From an uncultured bacterium (GTDB lineage Bacteria; Acidobacteriota; Thermoanaerobaculia; Multivoradales; JAHEKO01): a DNA stretch of 6,971 nt. The stretch's first letter is position 1. Every line of letters begins with the position of its first letter. The stretch lies in assembly GCA_938016625.1 (NCBI GenBank), contig CALILB010000377.1:1-6971 (forward strand), given 5' to 3'. This document shows, piece by piece, positions 1-5,516 of this stretch. A program made the translations under genes and the position numbers. The notes under the pieces were generated by a model that was given only the letters and a program-made list of their open reading frames with translations, did no database searches and was not told the origin of the DNA.

Positions 1-261
1 AAGTCGTTCAACGATTTCTACAAAGCGGCGCGCTTCAACAAGGTCCTGGATCCCAAGACATCGCTGATGATCCATATGGCTACTGCAATGTCGGTTGGCT
101 GCTATCCGTGAATGGAGGACTATCTTGGCGTGGCCAGGAAAAAAGGAATCAGCGACGAGGAGGTGGGTGCGGTACAGGCCATCGTGATGGCAGTGCAGGC
201 CGGGCGCATCAAGGCGCAGCTGAGGGAGGTCCGGGCCAGAATGGAGAGCGATGACGAGTGA
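1..261 (+). CDS. AhpD-like / carboxymuconolactone decarboxylase-family protein, probable selenoprotein (5' end outside window)
   Basis: Frame 1 is open from the left edge to TGA 259-261 except for one in-frame TGA at 109-111. The translation before it contains LDPKTSLMIHMATAMSVGCYP and after it MEDYLGVARKKGISDEEVG. This is the AhpD-like helical pattern in which a CxxC redox pair is followed by a short helix and a (S/T)xEE turn. The TGA falls exactly on the second Cys, giving Cys-Tyr-Pro-Sec (CxxU). In AhpD that second Cys is the reactive thiol, so selenocysteine there makes chemical sense. The family carries out thiol-based peroxide or disulfide chemistry, usually in the cytoplasm; the substrate is unknown here. 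The C-terminal part is a long charged helix (about 185-258). The last 11 bp overlap the epimerase gene. The alternative is a nonsense mutation in a Cys-type gene; the intact frame on both sides and the hairpin after the UGA argue against it. I see no sign of frame decay. Confidence 0.8.
109..111 (+). other. In-frame UGA, probable selenocysteine codon
   Basis: The codons around this site read Gly-Cys-Tyr-Pro-UGA-Met-Glu-Asp-Tyr. AhpD-like proteins have a Cys at this position in the CxxC motif. Recoding as selenocysteine gives CxxU. Recoding needs SelA/SelB/SelC/SelD in the genome, and none of these genes is in the window. AhpD-like selenoproteins are, to my knowledge, already known from surveys of marine metagenomes, so the family precedent exists. 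The next codon is ATG (112), which automatic callers could mistake for a start of a 49-codon remnant. Confidence 0.78.
123..139 (+). promoter_or_regulatory. Candidate bacterial SECIS hairpin
   Basis: The arm UCUUGG (123-128) pairs with CCAGGA (134-139): U-A, C-G, U-G, U-A, G-C, G-C. The loop is CGUGG (129-133), and it may close further by C129-G133 to a GUG triloop. Seventeen bases lie between the UGA and the first loop base. A G is the second base of the five-base loop, or the first base of the triloop. These features meet the general description of bacterial SECIS elements: a short stem-loop inside the coding region, a loop about 16-37 nt after the UGA, and an early G in the loop for SelB. 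A U121-A141 pair may extend the stem past an A-A mismatch. A hairpin this short can occur by chance in GC-rich DNA, so it supports the UGA reading but does not prove it. Confidence 0.6.
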
Positions 262-1009
262 GGGCACACCATTCCCGGTGGCGGAGGCTCCGGCCGTCAC
301 CACCGACCAGATGGTCGAGATCGATCGTCTCATGGTGGCGGAGCTCGGTATCGAGCTGATCCAGATGATGGAGAACGCCGGTCGCCATCTGGCTGACTTG
401 GCGAGATCTCGTTTTCTGGCCGGCCGGCCGGTGGGCAAGAGGGTCGTGGTGCTCGCGGGCACCGGCGGTAACGGTGGGGGTGCCCTGGTGGCGGCTCGCC
501 ATCTTCACAACTGGGGGACGGACGCTCGGGTGGTCGTGACCAAGCAACCGCCGTCCGATTCGGTGACCGCCCACCAGCTCGAGATAGTGCAAAGAATGGG
601 CTTGCCTGTCGGGACGAACAAAGATCTGGAAATGACGGAGCCACCGGATCTCGTCATCGACGGGATCATCGGCTACAGTCTGGGCGGAGCCCCCAGGGGA
701 GAGTCGGCGCTGCTGATCGAATGGGCCAACGGCCAACCGGGCCCCGTGCTGGCCCTCGATGTCCCCTCGGGACTGGAGGCGACCACCGGGGTGGCTCTCT
801 CTCCGGCCATCCGGGCCACCGCGACCCTCACCCTGGCGCTGCCGAAAAAGGGCCTCCGGGTACCGGGTGTGGAGAGGCACGTGGGAGAGCTCTACCTGGC
901 TGATATCTCGGTTCCTTCGACCCTCTACACGAGAGTCGGAGTGGACCAGGAGGTTGGACCGATCTTCGCCGGCGGCGAAATAGTACGTCTCATGGTCGGC
1001 CTCGGATAG
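251..1009 (+). CDS. nnrE: NAD(P)H-hydrate epimerase family protein (stand-alone YjeF_N domain)
   Basis: This 252-aa protein matches the YjeF_N (AIBP-like) domain. Family enzymes epimerise R- and S-forms of hydrated NAD(P)H so that a dehydratase can repair them; they act in the cytoplasm. Visible marks are VTTDQMVEIDRLMVAELGIE and MMENAGRHLADLA near the N-terminus (about 17-52), a Rossmann-type loop VVVLAGTGGNGGGALVAARHL (65-85, shown here as parts of one stretch), VIDGIIGYSLGG (135-146), LALDVPSGLEATTG (167-180) with the conserved Asp170, and ALPKKGL (196-202). The canonical loop is GxGNNGGDG; here it reads GTGGNGGGA (70-78), so one Asn, the Asp and the last Gly are changed. The ADP-dependent dehydratase domain found in fused bacterial Nnr proteins is absent. 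The ATG at 251 overlaps the upstream gene by 11 bp, with GGAG at 243-246 as a close SD. An alternative start is ATG 311, but it would cut conserved residues. The symbol rests on the domain, not on proven activity. Confidence 0.82.
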   Translation: MTSEGTPFPVAEAPAVTTDQMVEIDRLMVAELGIELIQMMENAGRHLADLARSRFLAGRPVGKRVVVLAGTGGNGGGALVAARHLHNWGTDARVVVTKQPPSDSVTAHQLEIVQRMGLPVGTNKDLEMTEPPDLVIDGIIGYSLGGAPRGESALLIEWANGQPGPVLALDVPSGLEATTGVALSPAIRATATLTLALPKKGLRVPGVERHVGELYLADISVPSTLYTRVGVDQEVGPIFAGGEIVRLMVGLG

Positions 1010-1025
1010 CCTGGGGGGCAGGCCG
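997..1025 (+). other. GC-rich inverted repeat across the nnrE stop
   Basis: CGGCCT (997-1002) and AGGCCG (1020-1025) are perfect complements. A smaller competing hairpin pairs GCCTG (1009-1013) with CAGGC (1019-1023) around five Gs. It sits at the stop codon and in the 28-bp gap before the arginase-fold gene. There is no run of Ts after it, so I do not call a terminator. It could affect mRNA stability or be chance in GC-rich DNA. Confidence 0.3.
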
Positions 1026-1037
1026 CTCGGAAGACAG

Positions 1038-1910
1038 ATGAAGCTGAGTTTGATTCAAGTACCCTACGACTCGGGTCATTTTGGCGAGCGCATCGGGCGC
1101 GGTCCTCTCCATTTTGTCGAGCATGGCTTGCTCGACCGGCTGGCGCGACAGAATCGGCAAGTGGAGCTCGTGGAGATCCGGGCGTCGGGGGGGTTCTATA
1201 CCGAGTTGGGGCGAGCGGTGGAGCTGCAGCGACAGACCCACGAAGCGGTCACTCGAGCGCTGGCAGCGGGCGCCCTGCCGGTCCTGCTGACCGGTAATTG
1301 CTATCTCGCAGCTCTCGGTACGTTGAGCGCACTTCCCCAGGGATCGACGGGTGTCGTGTGGCTGGATGCCCACGGCGATTTCAACACCCCGGAGACCTCC
1401 GGATCGGGTTTCTTCGACGGCATGGTGCTAGCGATGCTGACGGGTCGATGCTGGCCGGGCCTCGCCGCCTCGATGCAGAGCCTAGAACCGGTCGCCGACA
1501 ATCATGTGGTTCTCATCGGGGCACGCGACCTCGATCCGGAGGAGGAGCGTCTGCTGACGGAGTCGAAAGTCTCGAGGGTCTCGGTAAGCGGCCTCCGCGG
1601 CAATGAGTCGGTGGCCGATTCGGTCAGCTCCCAGCTTGACCGGCTACCGAGGGAGATTGAAACCACCTATCTGCATGTCGATCTCGATGTGTTGGACCCG
1701 TCGGTCCTGCGAGCCAATCCGTTTGCCGCGCCGGGAGGGCTCGAGCTGGATGAATTGCTGGGAGTCGTGGCCGGTGTGGGGCGGCGGCATCGCATAGGGG
1801 CGGCTGCCTTGACCGCCTATGATCCCAATTGTGATGAGGCGGAGAGCGGCTCCGGAGTGGCGGAAACGGTTCTCGAGGCGGTGCTCGATCAAAGGGAGGT
1901 GACGGTATGA
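1038..1910 (+). CDS. Arginase/agmatinase (ureohydrolase) family protein
   Basis: The 290-aa length and motifs fit the ureohydrolase fold, whose members use two Mn ions to hydrolyse guanidino or formimino groups (arginine, agmatine, formiminoglutamate and others). WLDAHGDFNTPETS (108-121) is the DAHxD motif with ligands Asp110, His112 and Asp114. YLHVDLDVLDPS (211-222) is the (S/H)xDxDxxDP motif with ligands Asp215 and Asp217. The first motif, GGDHS in classical enzymes, is replaced by TGNCY (85-89), so Cys88 stands where a His ligand is expected. The C-terminal AYDPNCD (260-266) corresponds to the late acidic motif. The protein lacks a signal peptide and is likely cytoplasmic. ATG 1038 has GGAAG at 1029-1033 four bases upstream. 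The next gene starts inside its stop (ATGA), so the two are translated together. The substrate cannot be named; arginase, agmatinase and formimidoylglutamase are all possible. Confidence 0.85.
   Translation: MKLSLIQVPYDSGHFGERIGRGPLHFVEHGLLDRLARQNRQVELVEIRASGGFYTELGRAVELQRQTHEAVTRALAAGALPVLLTGNCYLAALGTLSALPQGSTGVVWLDAHGDFNTPETSGSGFFDGMVLAMLTGRCWPGLAASMQSLEPVADNHVVLIGARDLDPEEERLLTESKVSRVSVSGLRGNESVADSVSSQLDRLPREIETTYLHVDLDVLDPSVLRANPFAAPGGLELDELLGVVAGVGRRHRIGAAALTAYDPNCDEAESGSGVAETVLEAVLDQREVTV
1894..1902 (+). promoter_or_regulatory. Strong Shine-Dalgarno site for dppA
   Basis: GGGAGGTGA lies within the last codons of the arginase-fold gene. Its GGAGG core ends 7 bases before ATG 1907. This near-perfect anti-SD match decides the dppA start and the ATGA overlap with the upstream stop. 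Confidence 0.8.
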
Positions 1911-2812
1911 GAAGTACTCGGCTGATCGTCTGGGTGACAGTGGTATTGGTGGGATTCACCATGGGTGGAGCAGGAGCCGCGGCCGGTCTCAAGGTCTATA
2001 TCTCGGCCGACCTGGAGGGGGTGGCGGGAGCCGTCACCCCGGAACAGCTCGGACCCGAGGGATTCGAATACTCGCGCTTCAGGGAGCACATGACCGCTGA
2101 GGTCCTGGCGGCGATCGAAGGGGCAAGGGCGGCCGGGGCCACCGAGATCCTGGTGAGCGACTCCCACGGCAACGGACAGAACCTACTCCTCGATCGCTTT
2201 CCGGAGGAGGTCACCATCATCCGCTCCTGGCCGCGACCGCTGATGATGATGGCAGGGATCGATTCCAGCTTCGATGCCGCCATTTTTATCGGCTATCACG
2301 CCGCTACCACCACTCCGGCCGGTGTCCGAGCCCACACCCTGTCGAGTGCTCGGTTGGCGGCGGTCGAGCTCAACGGGAAACCGATGTCAGAGGCCGGGCT
2401 CAACGCCGCCATCGCCGGGCACTTCGGGGTCCCGGTGGTCATGATCTCGGGCGACGACGTCACCGTGGAGGAGACCGAGCGACTGCTGGGGAAGGTGGAG
2501 GGGGCCGCCGTAAAGCGGGCCATCAGCTTCCATTCGGCGGCCACCATGACGCCCCAGGCGGCGCAGAAGCTCATCCGCGAAAAGGTCGAGGTGGGATTGG
2601 AAGCCCTTGATGATTACGAGCCCTATGTACTGGCGCCACCGATCCATCTCGATGTCACCTTCAAGAACTACCGTCCGGCCGAGCTGCTGGCCTACCTGCC
2701 GATCGTCGAGCGAACGACGGCCCACAGTATCCGCTTTACCGGCGGGGACATGGTCGAAGTCTTCAAATTCCTCGAGTTCATGCTCAGCTACAGGGCCGAT
2801 CTCGAGCCCTGA
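1907..2812 (+). CDS. dppA: DppA-like D-aminopeptidase (peptidase family M55), exported
   Basis: The 301-aa protein has the M55 fold. Family members such as Bacillus subtilis DppA are zinc peptidases that release N-terminal D-amino acids (D-Ala-D-Ala, D-Ala-Gly-Gly). The B. subtilis ligands Asp8, Glu10, His60 and His104 appear here with a constant offset of 27 as Asp35, Glu37 (SADLEGVAG), His87 (SDSHGNGQN) and His131 (GYHA). The Glu ligand is probably Glu162 (SEAGLNAA), and His143 (AHTLSS) fits the catalytic His. The first ~25 residues form a signal peptide: Arg2/Arg5, a hydrophobic core LIVWVTVVLVGFTMGG, then AGAAA. The B. subtilis enzyme lacks this, so the present one probably acts outside the cytoplasm, perhaps on peptidoglycan-derived or environmental D-peptides. 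Start ATG 1907 overlaps the preceding stop and has a strong SD. The family call is firm; the substrate is inferred. Confidence 0.9.
   Translation: MRSTRLIVWVTVVLVGFTMGGAGAAAGLKVYISADLEGVAGAVTPEQLGPEGFEYSRFREHMTAEVLAAIEGARAAGATEILVSDSHGNGQNLLLDRFPEEVTIIRSWPRPLMMMAGIDSSFDAAIFIGYHAATTTPAGVRAHTLSSARLAAVELNGKPMSEAGLNAAIAGHFGVPVVMISGDDVTVEETERLLGKVEGAAVKRAISFHSAATMTPQAAQKLIREKVEVGLEALDDYEPYVLAPPIHLDVTFKNYRPAELLAYLPIVERTTAHSIRFTGGDMVEVFKFLEFMLSYRADLEP
2791..2811 (+). other. Hairpin over the dppA stop codon
   Basis: CAGGGC (2791-2796) pairs with GCCCTG (2806-2811) around a 9-base loop. A second, overlapping pairing of TGCTCAG (2781-2787) with CTGAGCA (2809-2815) is also possible. The hairpin covers the TGA at 2810-2812 and precedes a 79-bp gap before the AlgH gene. 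No T-run follows, so it is not a standard intrinsic terminator. It could slow 3' decay or limit readthrough into the AlgH gene. Confidence 0.35.
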
Positions 2813-2891
2813 GCAGTACAATGGGGCAACTTTCTTTGACGCAGCAGCAATCCGCATTGGTGGCAGCAACGTCAAGATGAGTGGAGATCTC

Positions 2892-3632
2892 ATGAGCCTT
2901 TCTTGTCGCCGCAGAAAATCGACCTGGACCCGGCAAGGAGCGCTGTTGGCGGCAATGGCCGCTCTCATTCTGCCCCTGCATCTGCTTGGTGGCGCCCTCA
3001 CCGAGGCCTCGGGTACGACGACGATCCCCGACCGGCTGCTGCAGCCCTTCCCTCTGCTCTCGAGTCGAGGGGCGGCCCTGGAGCTGGCAAAAGGGAGATT
3101 TCTGGTTGCCAGCCGGGATCTCAGGGATCCCAATTTCGAGCGCACCGTGGTGCTCCTGCTCGACTACAACGAGATGGGTGCGATGGGTCTGGTCATCAAC
3201 CGACCGACCGAGCTGAGCATTGCCAAATTGCTGCCCGATGTCGAAGGGCTCGAGGACCGGAAGGAGAACATCTGGGTCGGCGGCCCAGTGGCGACCGGAC
3301 AGATGTTCATGCTGGTGCAAGCCAGCGAGCCTCCCGAGGGCTCGGACCCTGTCTTCGACGACGTCTATGTGAGCGGCAGCAAGGACCTACTTGGTCGCCT
3401 GGCCGCGGCGGGCGGAGACGGCGCGAAATTTCGGATCTACGCCGGTCATGCGGGATGGGCGCCGAGGCAGCTCGACGCCGAAGTGGCGCGGAGAGGATGG
3501 GAGATCCTTCCGGGCGATGCCGACATGGTCTTTGACGACTCACCTGCCGAGATCTGGCCGGATCTGATCGAGCGTGGTGCCGTCAAGTGGGCGGGTCTTG
3601 GAATCTCGACAACGAGGCCACTGTCACCGTGA
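2892..3632 (+). CDS. algH: AlgH/UPF0301 (YqgE) family protein with N-terminal hydrophobic segment
   Basis: Residues from about 65 onward match the AlgH/UPF0301 family: GRFLVASRDLRDPNFERTVV, then GAMGLVINRPTELSIAKLLP, NIWVGGPVATGQMFML, RIYAGHAGWAPRQLDAEV and GWEILPGDADMVFD. The biochemical role of this family is not established; it was linked to alginate regulation in Pseudomonas. Typical members are about 185 aa and cytoplasmic. This one is 246 aa because of an N-terminal extension with a basic stretch (CRRRKSTWTRQ) and a hydrophobic core (ALLAAMAALILPLHLLGGAL, about 16-35), which looks like a signal peptide or membrane anchor. I chose ATG 2892 because GGAG (2883-2886) lies five bases upstream; ATG 2877 would add five residues. 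The open frame further upstream overlaps dppA and has no family match. The NrtS gene starts within its stop codon. Confidence 0.85.
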   Translation: MSLSCRRRKSTWTRQGALLAAMAALILPLHLLGGALTEASGTTTIPDRLLQPFPLLSSRGAALELAKGRFLVASRDLRDPNFERTVVLLLDYNEMGAMGLVINRPTELSIAKLLPDVEGLEDRKENIWVGGPVATGQMFMLVQASEPPEGSDPVFDDVYVSGSKDLLGRLAAAGGDGAKFRIYAGHAGWAPRQLDAEVARRGWEILPGDADMVFDDSPAEIWPDLIERGAVKWAGLGISTTRPLSP

Positions 3633-3868
3633 AGGATTGGCTCCACATCGCCTTCTCACCGCCGGTGGTGAGACGTGGCCTCAAATACGCGGTCTTTGTC
3701 GGTGGCATCCTGATCGGCATCAACCACGGCGACGCAATTCTTCGGCAGGAGGTGGATTCGGGGCGGCTGACTCAAATGGCGCTGACCGTTCTCGTGCCCT
3801 ACCTGGTCTCTACCTCGTCGAGTGTCTCGGCGATTCGCGAATTCAATCGGCGAGATTCCGCTGACTAG
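3629..3868 (+). CDS. nrtS: NrtS-like nitrate/nitrite transporter family protein
   Basis: This 79-aa protein opens with VKDWLHIAFSPPVVRRGLKY and contains GILIGINHGDAIL, then LVPYLVSTSSSVSAIREFNR. That pattern (AFSPPVVRR, INxGDAIL, LVPYxVS) is what I recognise from NrtS, a small inner-membrane family linked to nitrate/nitrite uptake and shown in cyanobacteria to work as a pair of small subunits. Two membrane helices are visible, about 17-33 and 47-66. The GTG at 3629 overlaps the AlgH stop (GTGA), which suggests translational coupling, with GAGG at 3614-3617 as a possible SD. An upstream GTG at 3587 would add 14 residues with no family resemblance. No other nitrate genes are in the window, so its substrate here is inferred from family only. 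Confidence 0.72.
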   Translation: MKDWLHIAFSPPVVRRGLKYAVFVGGILIGINHGDAILRQEVDSGRLTQMALTVLVPYLVSTSSSVSAIREFNRRDSAD

Positions 3869-3882
3869 AGGGGTTGCCGGGG

Positions 3883-5439
3883 TCACTTGTCCCGAGCTGT
3901 CCGCTTGAGCTTTCCACGGTCGATCTTTCCCAGGTGGGTGCGGGGAAAGCTCTCCACCACCACGACTCTCCTCGGGTGTTTGTAGGGCTGGAGCTGATCG
4001 AGCACAAACTGTTTGAGCGTCTGCTCGAGATCGGGTGAGCTCTCTTTGGCGATCACAAAGGCCCACGGTTTGGTGAGACCGTCTGTGGTCTCCACACCGA
4101 TCACCGCGCATTCGTCCACCGCCGGGTGCTTCATGAGACAGCTTTCGACTTCCTGGGGCACCAGCCACTTGCCGCCCACCTTGAGCACATCGTCGGCACG
4201 ACCGCAGTAGGTGATATAGCCGTCCTCGTCTCGGCGCACTAGATCACCACCGACAAACCACTCACCCTGGAAGGCCTCGGCGGTCTGGCTCGTGTTCTGC
4301 CAGTAGCCGATGGCCAGCGAGTTGCCCCGGACCCAGAGACGCCCCACTTCGCCGTCGGGCAGCGACTTACCATCCGTATCGCGAATCTCGACGTCGAACC
4401 CGGGAACCGGCCGCCCCAGGGTGCCTGGCCGCACCTCGTCCGGCAGATTGGAGATGAAGATGTGCCACATCTCGGCGGTGCCGAGACCGTCGAGAAGCTC
4501 GACACCAAAAGTCTCACGCCAGCTTCGGTGAAGGGGCGCGGGGAGCGCTTCGCCGGCCGAGGTGGCGAAGCGGAGAGAGGAGAGATCCTGGGACGAGGCG
4601 TCCGGGTGCTGCACCATCCGGTTGATCATCGTAGGTACGTTGACCAGGATCGTCGGCCGGTGGCGCCGGATCTTCTCGAACACGACTTCGACGGTGGGAT
4701 GCTCGGGGTAAAGAACCGCCGAGGCCCCGACGGAGAAGGGAAAGAAGAGATTGGAGCCGGTGGCGTAGCCGAAGAATAGCTTGGGGACAGAGAGGGTGAT
4801 GTCGTCCTCACTGTAGCCAAGAGCGGTCTTGGCATAGCACTCGGTGGTGTTGGCGAAGGAGGTGTGGGTCTGAACCACCGCCTTGGGCCGCCCGGTGGTG
4901 CCGCCGGAAAAGAGCCAGATCGCCGGGTCGTCCCGGTGGGTGGGGGCGGTCTCCAGTCCGGCTCCGACCTTCTGCTGCTCCTCTTCAAAGCGCAAATGCG
5001 GATGCTCTCCATCTCCGACCGCCAGCAAGCCCGGTTTCCAGGCGGCGATCTCGATCGCCTCTTCGAAGCGGGGAAGGACATCCGCGTTGACGACGGCGAC
5101 CCGCGCCTGCGAGTAATCGAAAAGTCCAGCCAGGGCCTCCGGTTCCAGACCGGGATTGACCATGACCACCACCGCGCCGCTCTTGAGAACACCAAAGAGC
5201 GCGCCGACAAACTCGGGGCCATCGGGCAGCGCGATCAGTACCCTCTCCTCCGGCCGCACCCCGATCCGCAGCAGCACCTGGCCAAACCGATTGGCCAGGG
5301 CCAAGACCTCGTCATAGGTCATCTGGCGATCGTCGAGCCGCAGGGCGATCCGGTTGCCGCGACCCTCTTCTACCCGCTGGTCGAGGAAGTAGTCGGCAAT
5401 GTTGAACCGCTCCGGGGGCCGGAAGGACATGGGGGGCAT
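3883..5439 (-). CDS. Benzoate-CoA ligase family AMP-forming acyl-CoA synthetase
   Basis: The 518-aa protein belongs to the ANL adenylating superfamily and is closest to benzoate-CoA ligases, which activate an aromatic acid to its CoA thioester via an acyl-AMP, using ATP and CoA in the cytoplasm. The N-terminus ERFNIADYFLDQRVEEGRGN and VLIALPDGPEFVGALFG are hallmarks of that group. ATP-binding motifs are present: FSGGTTGRPK (177-186), GLGTAEMWHIF (318-328), GGDLVRRDEDGYITY (397-411) with Asp399, GRADDVLKVGG (413-423), and the catalytic Lys505 in HLGKIDRGKL. KLFFGYATGSNLFFPF (220-235) lies where the family binds the ring. The start ATG 5439 has only a weak GAG upstream; TTG 5466 would add nine residues coded by a GGCCGG repeat and looks unlikely; ATG 5430 is a third option. 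No neighbouring benzoyl-CoA pathway genes are visible, so the true acid substrate is open. Confidence 0.88.
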   Translation of the reverse strand: MPPMSFRPPERFNIADYFLDQRVEEGRGNRIALRLDDRQMTYDEVLALANRFGQVLLRIGVRPEERVLIALPDGPEFVGALFGVLKSGAVVVMVNPGLEPEALAGLFDYSQARVAVVNADVLPRFEEAIEIAAWKPGLLAVGDGEHPHLRFEEEQQKVGAGLETAPTHRDDPAIWLFSGGTTGRPKAVVQTHTSFANTTECYAKTALGYSEDDITLSVPKLFFGYATGSNLFFPFSVGASAVLYPEHPTVEVVFEKIRRHRPTILVNVPTMINRMVQHPDASSQDLSSLRFATSAGEALPAPLHRSWRETFGVELLDGLGTAEMWHIFISNLPDEVRPGTLGRPVPGFDVEIRDTDGKSLPDGEVGRLWVRGNSLAIGYWQNTSQTAEAFQGEWFVGGDLVRRDEDGYITYCGRADDVLKVGGKWLVPQEVESCLMKHPAVDECAVIGVETTDGLTKPWAFVIAKESSPDLEQTLKQFVLDQLQPYKHPRRVVVVESFPRTHLGKIDRGKLKRTARDK

Positions 5440-5516
5440 TCTCACTCGGCCGGCCGGCCTTCGCAAGGGTATGATCGACCTTCCATAGGTGCTGTAAGGC
5501 GAGATGGGGGATTAGG
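5440..5516. promoter_or_regulatory. Divergent intergenic spacer, probable promoters for both flanking genes
   Basis: This 77-bp gap separates the CoA ligase (minus) from the propeller gene (plus), so both promoters are likely here. On the plus strand TATGAT at 5470-5475 fits a -10 box in five of six positions, but no clear -35 box lies 16-18 bp upstream, where the DNA is a GGCCGG repeat (5447-5459). I see no clear minus-strand promoter and no long operator-like inverted repeat. Confidence 0.4.

Noticed and set aside
112..261. Reading the ATG at 112 as the start of a separate small protein
   Set aside because: It begins in the middle of the AhpD-like fold directly after the redox motif, and the upstream frame is open and family-like. 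No SD precedes it.
209..880. Long minus-strand open frame opposite nnrE
   Set aside because: Low-complexity Arg/His/Gly-rich translation with no family match; it is the antisense shadow of a well-supported gene in GC-rich DNA.
2781..2815. Intrinsic terminator after dppA
   Set aside because: The hairpin is present but no T-run follows it.
2836..2841. TTGACG as a -35 box for a promoter before the AlgH gene
   Set aside because: No -10-like sequence lies 16-18 bp downstream.
2821..2880. Possible 19-codon leader peptide (ATG 2821 to TGA 2880) before the AlgH gene
   Set aside because: No SD, no informative residues, and such short frames are common by chance.
2607..2891. In-frame upstream extension of the AlgH gene
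   Set aside because: It overlaps dppA, is Ser/Pro/Arg-rich like an out-of-frame read, and the start at 2892 has a good SD.
2387..3145. 252-codon minus-strand open frame opposite dppA and the AlgH start
   Set aside because: No recognisable motifs, no credible SD, and it lies opposite two genes with clear family matches.
5447..5459. GGCCGGCCGG repeat as an operator
   Set aside because: A similar repeat occurs inside nnrE (419-431); it is probably a by-product of GC-rich composition.
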